A stretch of 64,000 bases of DNA from an uncultured Clostridia bacterium (GCA_947589665.1 CANQBJ010000001.1:62001-126000), one strand, 5' to 3'. Shown: positions 53,346-62,878, numbered from the stretch's first letter. Notes: a model not told the origin generated them from the sequence alone. Numbers and translations are program-made.

Positions 53346-54242
53346 ATGTACAGCATATACATAGTGACAGCGGCAGTGCTGTGGGGTATAATAAGCCTGT
53401 TTTCAACAGAGCTTAAGGCCTGCGGCTTAAGTCCCGGCGGCATAGTTGCGGTGCGCAGCTTCGGTGCGGCGGCAGTGCTGTCGCTGATATTTCTTATAAA
53501 GGATAAAAGTATTTTTAAAATAGAGCTTAAGGATATAAAATATTTCATAGGTACGGGAATAATAAGCTTTGTATGGTTCAACTGGTGTCTTTTCACATCG
53601 ATGAACGAGTGTACAACAGCCATAGCGGTGGTATTGCTCTATACCGCTCCCGTGTTCGTGGTATTCTTGTCAGCGCTGATATTTAAGGAAAGGCTTACAG
53701 CCTTAAAGCTTACGTCCCTTGTTATGACGATTTTAGGCTGCGCCTTTGTTACGGGTATTGCAGGCGGAGATATAAACGGAACTCCCTTCGGCATAATATG
53801 CGGCATAGGCTCAGGGCTTTTCTATGGGCTATACAGTATATTCGGCCGCTTTGCCCTCAATAAGTACAGAGATGTGACAGTTACCGTATATACCTTTATA
53901 TTTGCGGCAATAGGCTCAATACCCCTTTGCCATAGGGCTGAGATATCCTCTGTGCTTTCACAGCCACGGGGAGCGCTGACATCGGCGCTTATAGTACTTC
54001 TTTCAACGGTAACTCCTTTCCTTTTATATACAAAGGGACTTTCAAGGGTAGAATCGGGCACAGCATCTATACTGGCGACTATCGAACCGGCAGTGGGAGT
54101 GCTTGTAAGCGTATTCATACTTCGCCAGCAGCTTACTTTTACAAGCCTTGTAGGAATAATACTTATATTTTCCGCAGCTATAATACTTAATATAAAATGG
54201 GAGAGCAGAAATGGAATACAGACAAAGACTGAAAAATTATAA
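53346..54242 (+). CDS. EamA/DMT-family transporter
   Basis: About 298 residues in ten membrane helices, two EamA repeats (VTAAVLWGIISLFSTELKAC for the first, GIICGIGSGLFYGLYSIFGR for the second). Members export or import amino acids and metabolites; its position ahead of proB and proA suggests export or uptake of a related amino acid. ATG at 53346 follows GAGGG. The end overlaps proB by 32 bases. Confidence 0.87.
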   Translation: MYSIYIVTAAVLWGIISLFSTELKACGLSPGGIVAVRSFGAAAVLSLIFLIKDKSIFKIELKDIKYFIGTGIISFVWFNWCLFTSMNECTTAIAVVLLYTAPVFVVFLSALIFKERLTALKLTSLVMTILGCAFVTGIAGGDINGTPFGIICGIGSGLFYGLYSIFGRFALNKYRDVTVTVYTFIFAAIGSIPLCHRAEISSVLSQPRGALTSALIVLLSTVTPFLLYTKGLSRVESGTASILATIEPAVGVLVSVFILRQQLTFTSLVGIILIFSAAIILNIKWESRNGIQTKTEKL

Positions 54243-55017
54243 AAGAATAATAATAAAGGTAGGAACGACATCCCTTACATATGAAAACGGCAAATTCAAT
54301 CTCCGTAAAATGGAGCGCTTTGCAAAGGTGCTTACAGACCTGAGAAACAGGGATATAGACGTTGTGCTGGTGTCCTCTGGTGCCATAGCCGTAGGCGCTG
54401 AAAAGCTGGGCTTAAGCGAAAGACCTAGGGACGTCATAGGCAAGCAGGCATCCTCAGCCGTAGGTCAGGCTATACTTATGCAGATGTACGAGAGATTTTT
54501 CGGCGAGTACAATCAGAAGATAGCACAAATACTTCTTACAAAGCCTGTTTTTGATGCAGAACATAAGAAAAGGAACGCAAGCAATACCTTCAACAAGCTT
54601 TTTGAGCTTAAGGTAATACCTATAGTAAATGAAAACGATACCGTAGCAACAGACGAGTTTAACGAGTTTTCGGACAACGATACCCTTTCAGCCTATGTTG
54701 CGGCTATCGTAAAGGGAGACCTGCTTATAATACTTTCAGATATAGACGGTATGTATACCTCAGACCCCAACAAGGACGAAAGGGCAGAAATGATAAATGT
54801 AGTGCCTGATATAACAGACGAGATATATTCCCTTGCGGGAGGCTCTGCGTCCATGTTTGGCACAGGCGGTATGATAACAAAGGTGCAGGCGGCGGACTTC
54901 CTCAGCAAAAGAGGTATAGATATGGTCATAGCTTCGGGAGAAAGCCCCGATGTGATACACGACATACTTGAGGGAAACAATGTAGGCACTCTTTTCGTAG
55001 GTAAAAGAAATGAATAA
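54211..55017 (+). CDS. proB: Glutamate 5-kinase, short form without PUA domain
   Basis: Phosphorylates glutamate in the first step of proline synthesis. 268 residues of the amino-acid kinase fold: IIIKVGTTSLTYENG, VVLVSSGAIAVGAEKLG, VNENDTVATDEF, FGTGGMITKVQAADF. The ~100-residue C-terminal PUA domain of longer ProB proteins is absent, as in many Clostridia, which may change proline inhibition. GGGAGAG precedes the ATG. Confidence 0.95.
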   Translation: MEYRQRLKNYKRIIIKVGTTSLTYENGKFNLRKMERFAKVLTDLRNRDIDVVLVSSGAIAVGAEKLGLSERPRDVIGKQASSAVGQAILMQMYERFFGEYNQKIAQILLTKPVFDAEHKKRNASNTFNKLFELKVIPIVNENDTVATDEFNEFSDNDTLSAYVAAIVKGDLLIILSDIDGMYTSDPNKDERAEMINVVPDITDEIYSLAGGSASMFGTGGMITKVQAADFLSKRGIDMVIASGESPDVIHDILEGNNVGTLFVGKRNE

Positions 55018-55543
55018 GCTTGAAATACGCAAAAAATTCAGAGAAATAAGGCAGACTGCCGCTCCCTCGTCAATAACCGATAAAATATATGCCTCCGAGT
55101 ACTACAGGCTTGCAGAGAAAATATTTACATTTGTAAGCTATGGCAGTGAAATAGATACGATACCCTTTATAAAAAGGGCGTTAAAGGACGGCAAGACTAC
55201 AGCAGTGCCTGTGATGCTCAATAAGGGTGAAATGGTATTTATTGAAATAAGCTCCCTTGCCGAGCTTACTCCAAATAAATACGGCATACCAGAACCAAAA
55301 TATAATGAAGAAAAGCTTCTGATCTCAGACAGTAAAACCCTTATAGCCGTACCTGGGCTTGCCTTTGACAAGGATAAATACAGGATAGGCTACGGCGGAG
55401 GATATTATGACAGATACCTGAGCAAAAATGAATATATGGTGTCGGCAGGCTTGTGCTATGAAGCACAGCTTACAGAAAGCCTGCCCAGAGAAGAAACGGA
55501 CATACCCGTTGATATTATAGTAACGGAGGGAAGAATAATATGA
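55010..55543 (+). CDS. 5-formyltetrahydrofolate cyclo-ligase
   Basis: Converts 5-formyl-THF to 5,10-methenyl-THF with ATP. 177 residues with the family motifs VPGLAFDKDKYRIGYGGGYYDRYL and PVDIIVTEGRII near the end. It overlaps proB by 8 bases and proA by 4, so it is tightly built into the proline operon even though its reaction belongs to folate metabolism. Confidence 0.93.
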   Translation: MNKLEIRKKFREIRQTAAPSSITDKIYASEYYRLAEKIFTFVSYGSEIDTIPFIKRALKDGKTTAVPVMLNKGEMVFIEISSLAELTPNKYGIPEPKYNEEKLLISDSKTLIAVPGLAFDKDKYRIGYGGGYYDRYLSKNEYMVSAGLCYEAQLTESLPREETDIPVDIIVTEGRII

Positions 55544-56787
55544 AAACTCTTACAGAAATGGGAAAAGACGCTCTTACCGCCAAAAGAGCCATAGCAAAGC
55601 TGACTACGGGAGATAAAAACCAGCTTCTTTTAAGCTGCGCTGAGGCTTTAAGGCATAACTGCGACAGCATAATATCTGCCAATGCCATTGACCTTGACAA
55701 TGGCAGGGAGAACGGTATCAAGGCATCGCTCATAGACAGGCTTACCCTTAACAGGGACAGGATATTTGCTATGGCAGAGGGGCTTGAGCAGATCGCCGAG
55801 CTTCCCGATCCCATAGGCCAATTTGAGAATATGAAAACACTGCCAAACGGACTTATAGTAGGGCAGAAAAGAGTACCTATGGGTGTAATAGGCATAATAT
55901 ATGAGGCAAGACCCAATGTCACCTCAGATGCTTTCGGACTTTGCATAAAGGCGGGAAGCGCCGTTATATTAAGAGGAGGCAAGGAGGCAATTAACTCCAA
56001 CAGAGCAGTGGTATCCGTGTTCAAGGACAGTATAAGAGCTATGGGCATAGATGAAAATATAGTTCAGCTTGTGGAGGATACCTCAAGGGAAAGCGCAAAT
56101 CAGATGATGAAAATGAACGGATATATAGACGTGCTTATACCGAGAGGCGGAGCAGGTCTTATACAGAGCGTGGTGCAGAATTCTACCGTTCCCGTTATAG
56201 AAACGGGAGTAGGCAACTGCCATGTATTTGCCGATGAAAGCGCAGATATAGATATGGCAGTGAATATAATAGTAAATGCCAAGGCTCAGAGACCCGGAGT
56301 ATGCAATGCCGCCGAAACATTTCTTGTGCATAAGAACATAGCGGAGAAATTACTTCCTCCCGCTGTTGCGGCACTCAGGAAAAAGGGTGTCGAGATAAGA
56401 GGCGACGAAAGAGTACAGGCTGTAATTCCCGATGTCAAGCCTGCTACAGAGGAGGACTGGGCAACGGAATACCTGGACTATATTCTTGCCGTAAAGGTAG
56501 TGGACAGCATAGACGAGGCTATAGACCATATTGCAAAATATTCCACAGGACATTCCGAGTGTATAGTGAGCCAAAGCTATGAAAACACACAGAGATTTTT
56601 AAATGAGATAGATTCAGCCGCCGTATATGTAAATGCGTCTACAAGGTTTACAGATGGCAATGAATTCGGCTTCGGCGCAGAAATAGGCATAAGCACTCAG
56701 AAGCTCCACGCAAGAGGTCCTATGGGACTTAAGGAACTGACTACTACAAAATATGTTATATACGGTAATGGTCAGGTAAGAAAATAA
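55540..56787 (+). CDS. proA: Glutamate-5-semialdehyde dehydrogenase (gamma-glutamyl phosphate reductase)
   Basis: Second step of proline synthesis. 415 residues. Motifs: MGVIGIIYEARPNVTSDAFG, AVILRGGKEAINSN, DVLIPRGGAGLI, ETGVGNCHVFADESAD, with the catalytic cysteine in RPGVCNAAETFLV. GGAGGG precedes the ATG, which overlaps the cyclo-ligase stop (ATGA). Confidence 0.97.
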   Translation: MKTLTEMGKDALTAKRAIAKLTTGDKNQLLLSCAEALRHNCDSIISANAIDLDNGRENGIKASLIDRLTLNRDRIFAMAEGLEQIAELPDPIGQFENMKTLPNGLIVGQKRVPMGVIGIIYEARPNVTSDAFGLCIKAGSAVILRGGKEAINSNRAVVSVFKDSIRAMGIDENIVQLVEDTSRESANQMMKMNGYIDVLIPRGGAGLIQSVVQNSTVPVIETGVGNCHVFADESADIDMAVNIIVNAKAQRPGVCNAAETFLVHKNIAEKLLPPAVAALRKKGVEIRGDERVQAVIPDVKPATEEDWATEYLDYILAVKVVDSIDEAIDHIAKYSTGHSECIVSQSYENTQRFLNEIDSAAVYVNASTRFTDGNEFGFGAEIGISTQKLHARGPMGLKELTTTKYVIYGNGQVRK

Positions 56788-56800
56788 ATGAGGTATAGGT

Positions 56801-57706
56801 ATGGTTGGCAGTACAATACAAAGTCGAATAGATGAAAATGGTAAATTAATTATAGAAAAAATCCCACATGAAAGTAATCTAATTATTATCCATACTATCA
56901 TATGGGTTATTGTAGTTTTATTAATAATTGTTTTTATTGCTTTATTGCTACGTTACATAATTGCTAAAAAATATGAAAATGAAGTTATTAAACATAGTAA
57001 AAGATATAACAAACTACAAGAAATAAACAAAATATACAGTAATAAATTCTGTGATTTAGCACCGGAAAACATCTATAATAAAAAAATGAACAATAAAAAT
57101 CAGTTCGACTTATTTAATTATGACAAGTTTTTTATGAATACTATAAAGCAAGAAAAAGAGTTTTATGTTAAAGCTTTGAATAAAGCAAATAATAATAAAA
57201 ATTTCTTTCAAGATTACATAAATGAAATTAATTCTATTGCTCCCGATACAGAAATAGAAAATAAACGATTTAAATCACTGTATACAAAGATTGAAAACAA
57301 ATTATTTGATAAAGAAAAGTTATCACCCGTTACTTCAATTAAAATGACATGCAATTTAAGTTATACAAGTCCTAAAGGAAGAAATCATTACAAGAAAGAT
57401 TTTCATTACGATGCTGATGATATCAATAAAAAACTTGAATACATTGACGAATATAATAATTATACGGAAACAAAAGAATATCAAAGAAAATTAATGACTC
57501 CGACATTAAGATACGAAATCATGCAAAGAGATGGCTTTAAATGTGTACTCTGCGGTCGCACTGCTGAAGATGGTGTAAAACTGCAAGTTGATCATATAAA
57601 GCCTGTTTCAAAGGGAGGTAAAACAATTAAAGAAAATCTGAGAACATTATGTAATGAATGTAATTTAGGTAAAAGAGATAAATATGACGAAAATGGATTG
57701 AATTGA
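56801..57706 (+). CDS. Membrane-anchored HNH endonuclease-like protein
   Basis: 301 residues. One membrane helix at about 26-50 (LIIIHTIIWVIVVLLIIVFI), a long Lys/Asn-rich middle region, and a C-terminal HNH domain: LRYEIMQRDGFKCVLCGRTA, VDHIKPVSKGGK, ENLRTLCNECNLGKRDK, with two CxxC pairs for zinc and the His/Asn residues of the active site. Codon use is clearly more AT-rich (AAT, AAA, TTA) than proA before it and sfsA after it, so it was probably acquired. GAGGTATAGGT precedes the ATG. Target unknown; such proteins may serve phage defence. Confidence 0.83.
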   Translation: MVGSTIQSRIDENGKLIIEKIPHESNLIIIHTIIWVIVVLLIIVFIALLLRYIIAKKYENEVIKHSKRYNKLQEINKIYSNKFCDLAPENIYNKKMNNKNQFDLFNYDKFFMNTIKQEKEFYVKALNKANNNKNFFQDYINEINSIAPDTEIENKRFKSLYTKIENKLFDKEKLSPVTSIKMTCNLSYTSPKGRNHYKKDFHYDADDINKKLEYIDEYNNYTETKEYQRKLMTPTLRYEIMQRDGFKCVLCGRTAEDGVKLQVDHIKPVSKGGKTIKENLRTLCNECNLGKRDKYDENGLN

Positions 57707-57712
57707 TAGAAA

Positions 57713-58393
57713 ATGAAATATAAAAATATAGTAAGGGGTAAATTCATACTCCGTGAGAACCGCTTTATAGCCCGTGTCGAAATAGACGGCAAAACAGAGG
57801 TCTGCCATGTTAAGAACACGGGACGGTGCAAGGAACTCCTTATAAACGGCGCAGAGGTCTTTCTGGAACCGTCGGATGACCCAAAAAGAAGGACAAAATA
57901 TTCCCTTGTTGCCGTCAACAAAAAGGGCAGGCTTATAAATATGGATTCACAGGCGCCCAACAAGGCTGTTGAGGAGGCTCTGAGAGAGGGAAGGCTCTTT
58001 GAGAATATTACATTCCTGAAAAGAGAATGTACATACAGGGATTCCCGCTTTGACTTCTATATAGAACAAGGGCATATAAAGACCTTTATAGAGGTAAAGG
58101 GCGTTACACTGGAAAACAACAATGTGGTAAGCTTTCCCGATGCTCCCAGCGAAAGAGCCGTAAAGCATGTAAATGAGCTTGTAAAAGCTGTTGAAGAGGG
58201 CTACAAGGCCTGCGTACTCTTTGTGGTACAGATGAGGGATGTGGACTATTTTACACCGAATGTGGAAAACCATAGAGAATTTGCCCTCGCCCTTAAAAAA
58301 GCTGCCGAAAACGGCGTAAATATACTTGCCTATGACTGCAATGTAAGCGAAAATGAAATGACTCTGAATGATAAGGTAAAAGTCGTATTGTAA
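57713..58393 (+). CDS. sfsA: SfsA family protein
   Basis: 226 residues matching sugar fermentation stimulation protein A: GKFILRENRFIARVEIDGKT, CHVKNTGRCKELLINGAEVF, FIEVKGVTLENNNVVSFPDA, and VLFVVQMRDVDYFTPN. The C-terminal part has a nuclease-like fold; the real function is uncertain, with nucleic-acid binding reported for E. coli SfsA. It follows the acquired HNH gene by 6 bases and ends before a strong terminator. Confidence 0.93.
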   Translation: MKYKNIVRGKFILRENRFIARVEIDGKTEVCHVKNTGRCKELLINGAEVFLEPSDDPKRRTKYSLVAVNKKGRLINMDSQAPNKAVEEALREGRLFENITFLKRECTYRDSRFDFYIEQGHIKTFIEVKGVTLENNNVVSFPDAPSERAVKHVNELVKAVEEGYKACVLFVVQMRDVDYFTPNVENHREFALALKKAAENGVNILAYDCNVSENEMTLNDKVKVVL

Positions 58394-58406
58394 TATTTGT
58401 GTTCAG

Positions 58407-58449
58407 ACTGCCGCACTTAGCTTTGAAAATAGCTAAGCGGCAGTTTTTT
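58407..58449 (+). terminator. Terminator of the proline-sfsA operon
   Basis: ACTGCCGCACTTAGCT pairs with AGCTAAGCGGCAGT; TTTTTT follows. Confidence 0.9.
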
Positions 58450-58714
58450 ATAAATTTGTGTTTATAGCAATAGGTTCGACCTCTCAGTCAGCCCCGTTCA
58501 CAGCTATTTTTATATAAGCTTTTGCCGCGGCTGACAGCTCCCCTGATTAGGGGAGCCTTAGGTGGGTGCTTTGCAAAAGCCCTTATTTACTTAGAAAAAC
58601 AACAACTAAGCTGCTTTCACCGCCTTGCGGTAAATGACCTCCCCTTCGCAAGGGGAGGGGGACCATGCGCAGCATGGTGGAAGGGTCGAGTTACTAACAT
58701 AAACATAAATTTAT
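58450..58714. repeat. Family-1 MITE-like repeat, copy at 58.5 kb (265 bp)
   Basis: Terminal inverted repeats ATAAATTTGTGTTTAT (58450-58465) and ATAAACATAAATTTAT (58699-58714), one mismatch. Inside: CTCCCCTGATTAGGGGAG, CCGCCTTGCGG, CTCCCCTTCGCAAGGGGAG and CCATGCGCAGCATGG hairpins. Shares about 100 bases (from TTAGGTGGGTG through AACTAAGCTGCT) with the copy at 48516-48834. Confidence 0.85.
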
Positions 58715-58751
58715 TATCTCATCAAATTAACTCTCAAAACATTCACATCAC

Positions 58752-58790
58752 AAAAATGACGGTTTTGTCATCAAGACAAAACCGTCATTT
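58752..58790 (-). terminator. Terminator of the ilv operon
   Basis: AAATGACGGTTTTGTC and GACAAAACCGTCATTT make a perfect 16-base stem 30 bases past the ilvB stop, with TTTTT on the minus strand. Confidence 0.9.
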
Positions 58791-58819
58791 CAGAAACCTA
58801 TATATAACAATATAATACC

Positions 58820-60502
58820 TTAATTTTCTTCGTACTCATCAAGGGTTATCATACTGTCAATGCTTTCGCCTGCGGGGATCATAGGGAATACCTTTTCATC
58901 CCTGTCTATCTCGCATACTATGAGAGCAGGCTTACCGCTTGCAATAGCGCTCTTTATGGCATCGTCAACTTCTTCGGGCTTTGTTACATTATATGTAACA
59001 GCCTTATATGCCTGACCCAGCTTAATAAAGTCTGTAGCCTTGTCAAGATTAGTCTGAGAATATCTTGCGTCATAGAAAAGGTCCTGCCACTGCCTTACCA
59101 TACCGAGAACGTGGTTATTTATAACTATCTCTATAATAGGCACGTCATTTGCAACTGCTGTAGCCATTTCAATATGGTTCATATAGAAACAGCCATCGCC
59201 TGCGATATTGAATACTACCTTATCGGGCTGACCTACCTTGGCGCCTATGGCAGCGCCTAAGCCGTAGCCCATAGTACCCAGACCGCCTGATGATATGAAA
59301 TGTCTTGGATACTTGTTCTCTATGAACTGGCAAGCCCACATCTGATGCTGACCTACCTCGGTAACTATTATCTCTTCGCCCTTGCAAATAGCGTTTATTC
59401 TCTCCATAATATACTGGGGCTTAAGTGTGCCGTCATGTACATACTTAAGAGGAAATTCTGCCTTGTATTTCTCTGCCTCAGCAAGCCATTCCTTCCTCTC
59501 TTTCTTCTCCAGACGTGCATTTATACGCTTTACTACCTCATTTACATCGCCTATGACTGAACAGTAGGCAGGTACGTTTTTGCTTATCTCGGCAGGGTCG
59601 ATATCTATATGCAGTACCTTTGCATTAGGGGCAAAGGTCTTGAAATTAGTTGCAACTCTGTCGCTGAAACGAGCGCCCATAGCTACTATAAGGTCGCACT
59701 CGTTTGCAAGAAGATTGGATGTCTTGGTGCCGTGCATACCTATCATACCCGTATAGTTGGGATGGTCCGCAGGAACGGTGCCTAAGCCCATAGCTGAGCA
59801 TGAAACAGGCATATCCTGACTTTCTATAAGCTTTATTATCTCATCTGTAGCCTCGGCATTGATACAGCCGCCTCCGCAGTAGAGGAAAGGCTTTTCGGCA
59901 TTGTGGATAAGCTCGACTGCCTCGGACAAGTCCTCCTCGGTAATGGTGTTTACTCTCTTTTCAACAGGGATAGGCTCCTGTGGAGTATACTCGCACATAG
60001 CTGCCGTAACGTCCTTTGTAATATCTATAAGCACAGGACCGGGGCGTCCCTTCCTTGCTATCCAGAAGGCCTTCCTTACAGTATCGGCAAGCTTGGTAAC
60101 GTCCTTTACAAGGAAGTTATGCTTTGTAATAGGCATAGTTATGCCTGTGATATCCACTTCCTGAAAGCTGTCCTTGCCCAGATATGAATTGGCAACATTG
60201 CCTGTAATAGCGACCATAGGCACACTGTCCATATAGGCTGTGGCTATGCCCGTTACAAGATTACAGGCACCGGGACCGCTTGTGGCAAGGCATACGCCTA
60301 CCTTACCAGTAGCCCTTGCATATCCGTCTGCCGCATGGGCGGCGCCCTGCTCGTGAGATGTAAGATAGTGCTTTATTTCGTGCTGATGCTTGTATAAAGC
60401 ATCATATATATTCAGTACGGCGCCTCCCGGATAGCCGAATATAGTATCTACACCCTGCTCCTTAAGGCACTCTACCAATATTTCAGAACCATTTAATAAC
60501 AT
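58820..60502 (-). CDS. ilvB: Acetolactate synthase large subunit
   Basis: Thiamine-diphosphate enzyme making acetolactate or acetohydroxybutyrate for valine, leucine and isoleucine. 560 residues. Motifs: VFGYPGGAVLNIYDALY with the ThDP-activating glutamate in TSHEQGAAHAADGYARATG, and the cofactor motif AGDGCFYMNHIEMATAVAND. GGAGG lies 5 bases before the ATG. No ilvN small-subunit gene follows; a terminator does. It ends the minus-strand leuB-ilvD-(secreted)-ilvB run. Confidence 0.95.
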   Translation of the reverse strand: MLLNGSEILVECLKEQGVDTIFGYPGGAVLNIYDALYKHQHEIKHYLTSHEQGAAHAADGYARATGKVGVCLATSGPGACNLVTGIATAYMDSVPMVAITGNVANSYLGKDSFQEVDITGITMPITKHNFLVKDVTKLADTVRKAFWIARKGRPGPVLIDITKDVTAAMCEYTPQEPIPVEKRVNTITEEDLSEAVELIHNAEKPFLYCGGGCINAEATDEIIKLIESQDMPVSCSAMGLGTVPADHPNYTGMIGMHGTKTSNLLANECDLIVAMGARFSDRVATNFKTFAPNAKVLHIDIDPAEISKNVPAYCSVIGDVNEVVKRINARLEKKERKEWLAEAEKYKAEFPLKYVHDGTLKPQYIMERINAICKGEEIIVTEVGQHQMWACQFIENKYPRHFISSGGLGTMGYGLGAAIGAKVGQPDKVVFNIAGDGCFYMNHIEMATAVANDVPIIEIVINNHVLGMVRQWQDLFYDARYSQTNLDKATDFIKLGQAYKAVTYNVTKPEEVDDAIKSAIASGKPALIVCEIDRDEKVFPMIPAGESIDSMITLDEYEEN

Positions 60503-60520
60503 AATTACCTCCGTTTAAAT

Positions 60521-61087
60521 TTAATATAAGCCCGAATAGTCGTCAGCCTTATACATTTCTATATATTTTTCAGGATAATGATAATCCGCATCTATGCCTT
60601 TTTCAAGCAGGGGATAAAGGTCATACTCAAATATCTGCGTTGAAGTAAGGCTGTGTCCGTTTTTGGAAACTCTTGTAAGGGTTTCAAAGCCCATATGGCC
60701 TTGGTGTATAAATATGCCGTTTATATCGCATTCATAAAGAGCGGAATGGCTTGCATCAGCTTCGCCTAAATAAACTATTTTGCCGTATTCACAGCTATAG
60801 AATTTATAGGTGTAGTCTGCCTCACAGCAGCCTATCTTAACACAGAGCTCCTTATATCCGTCTTTGTTTATATCATAAGCGCAGTATTCTACCTCTGTAT
60901 CGCCGGTACATGGTTCGCTCCAGGTGTTTACTCCGTCTGAATAGGTGGCTGTATGTCCTGCTTTGCTCAGCCACTTAAGTTCATTGATATATACTGCCTT
61001 TACATCCTCCTGCATAGCTGATACAGGCGCAGCCGTAATAGTCAGCATCATAATGAAGGACAATAAAACAGCTATAGTCCTTTTCAC
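60521..61087 (-). CDS. Small secreted protein between ilvD and ilvB
   Basis: About 188 residues with a signal peptide (ending near APVSA). The mature part contains YDINKDGYKELCVK, an EF-hand-like/VCBS-like Asp-rich calcium motif, and six cysteines. I recognise no family. AGGAGG is one base from an ATG (61091-61093) but 7 bases from the GTG at 61085-61087, so the GTG start is more likely. A secreted protein inside a branched-chain amino acid operon is unexpected. Confidence 0.65.
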   Translation of the reverse strand: MKRTIAVLLSFIMMLTITAAPVSAMQEDVKAVYINELKWLSKAGHTATYSDGVNTWSEPCTGDTEVEYCAYDINKDGYKELCVKIGCCEADYTYKFYSCEYGKIVYLGEADASHSALYECDINGIFIHQGHMGFETLTRVSKNGHSLTSTQIFEYDLYPLLEKGIDADYHYPEKYIEMYKADDYSGLY

Positions 61088-61099
61088 AGCCATACCTCC

Positions 61100-62758
61100 T
61101 TAGTTCAATACGGCGCCCTTGTCTGCTGAGCTAACAAGCTTTGCATATCTTGAAAGATAGCCTGTCTTTATCTTAGGCTCAGGTATCACCCATGTCTTTC
61201 TTCTCTCAGCAAGCTCCTCGTCGCTTACCTCTACGTTTATCTTGCCGCCGTTTATATCTATATCTATAATATCGCCCTCGCGCACAAGACCTATATTTCC
61301 GCCTGCGGCTGCCTCGGGAGATACATGACCTATGCTTGCGCCTCTTGACGCTCCGCTGAAACGACCGTCTGTAATAAGAGCAACATCCTTATCCAGCTTC
61401 ATGCCTGCAAGAGCAGATGTAGGTGAAAGCATTTCTCTCATACCGGGACCGCCCTTGGGACCCTCGTATGTGATGACCACAACATCGCCCTTTACTATCT
61501 TGCCGCCGAATATAGCTGCAATGGCGTCCTCCTCAGAGGTGAATACTCTTGCAGGACCCTTATGCTTAAGCATTTCGGGAGCAACGGCGCTTCTCTTTAC
61601 AACGCAGCCGTCCTTGGCAATATTTCCTCTTAATACTGCAATACCGCCTGTTGTGGAATATGGGTTATCGACCTTTCTTATAATAGTACCGTCGGCGCCT
61701 TCTATACCCTCTATATTCTCGCCTACAGTCTTTAATGTAACTGTGGGATTGTCAAGCTCAAGTAAGCCAAGCTTGTTTATCTCAGCCATAACTGCGGGAA
61801 TACCGCCTACAAGGTTCAGCTCCTCTATATAGTTAGGGCCTGCGGGAGCAAGGTGACAGAGATTTGGAGTTTTTGAGCTTATCTCATTTGCTATGTCCAG
61901 ATTTATCTCAACTCCTGCCTCATGGGCAATGGCAGGAAGATGGAGCATAGAGTTAGTTGAGCAGCCCAGAGCCATATCCATTGTAAGAGCATTCTTAAAT
62001 GCTTTTTCATTCATAATATCTCTTGGCTTTATATCCTTTTCCACAAGCTTCATTATCTGCATACCCGCATGCTTTGCAAGGCCTATTCTGTCGCCGTAAA
62101 CAGCAGGTATAGTGCCGTTGCCGGGAAGAGCCATACCTATTACCTCTGAAAGGCAATTCATGGAATTAGCTGTGTACATACCTGAACAGGAGCCGCAGCT
62201 TGGACATGACTTGTCCTCATATTCCTTAAGCTTTTCTCTGCTTATAAGTCCTGCCTCATAAGCGCCTACTGCCTCAAATGTCTTTGAAAGAGAAAGCTTT
62301 TCACAGCCCATGGTTCCTGCAAGCATAGGACCGCCGCTGCATACAATAGCGGGGATATTAAGTCTTGCGGCTGCCATAAGCATACCAGGGACTATCTTGT
62401 CACAGTTGGGTATAAGCACAAGACCGTCAAAGCCATGTGCCATAGCCAGACTTTCAACGCTGTCGGCAATAAGCTCTCTCGTAGGAAGAGAGTAGTGCAT
62501 TCCTATATGTCCCATAGCTATACCGTCGCATACACCTATTGCAGGCACCTCTATAGGTGTGCCGCCTGCGGCAAGTACACCTGTCTTGACAGCCTTTGCA
62601 ATATTGTCAAGGTGAATATGACCGGGTATTATCTCACTCTTGGCATTGACCACACCTATAAGCGGTCTTGCCAGCTCTTCATCCGTATAGCCCATCGCCT
62701 TGAATAATGAACGGTGGGGCGTCTTGTCGGGACCCTTTTTAACTCTGTCGCTTATCAT
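61100..62758 (-). CDS. ilvD: Dihydroxy-acid dehydratase
   Basis: Iron-sulfur enzyme giving the 2-keto acids of valine and isoleucine. 552 residues, full length. Motifs: [20 protein letters not shown] (cluster cysteine), [20 protein letters not shown], and the C-terminal [26 protein letters not shown] precedes the ATG. It follows leuB after a gap holding two hairpins. Confidence 0.97.
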   Translation of the reverse strand: MISDRVKKGPDKTPHRSLFKAMGYTDEELARPLIGVVNAKSEIIPGHIHLDNIAKAVKTGVLAAGGTPIEVPAIGVCDGIAMGHIGMHYSLPTRELIADSVESLAMAHGFDGLVLIPNCDKIVPGMLMAAARLNIPAIVCSGGPMLAGTMGCEKLSLSKTFEAVGAYEAGLISREKLKEYEDKSCPSCGSCSGMYTANSMNCLSEVIGMALPGNGTIPAVYGDRIGLAKHAGMQIMKLVEKDIKPRDIMNEKAFKNALTMDMALGCSTNSMLHLPAIAHEAGVEINLDIANEISSKTPNLCHLAPAGPNYIEELNLVGGIPAVMAEINKLGLLELDNPTVTLKTVGENIEGIEGADGTIIRKVDNPYSTTGGIAVLRGNIAKDGCVVKRSAVAPEMLKHKGPARVFTSEEDAIAAIFGGKIVKGDVVVITYEGPKGGPGMREMLSPTSALAGMKLDKDVALITDGRFSGASRGASIGHVSPEAAAGGNIGLVREGDIIDIDINGGKINVEVSDEELAERRKTWVIPEPKIKTGYLSRYAKLVSSADKGAVLN

Positions 62759-62806
62759 TTGTTGCCTTCCTCCTTGTATATTCGTATATATAAATTATTA
62801 TTTTAT

Positions 62807-62867
62807 GATTTTCAAGCAGGAATTTCAGTGAAATTCCTGTTTGAAAATCAGGTGTACAGCGGTACAC
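62807..62867. promoter_or_regulatory. Tandem hairpins between leuB and ilvD
   Basis: GATTTTCAAGCAGGAATTTC (62807-62826) pairs with 62830-62849, a 20-base stem with one wobble; next to it GGTGTAC/GTACACC forms a small hairpin around 62851-62867. No clear U-tract follows on the minus strand. It may protect the leuB mRNA end or tune ilvD expression. Confidence 0.55.
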
Positions 62868-62878
62868 CCGATAATTTA

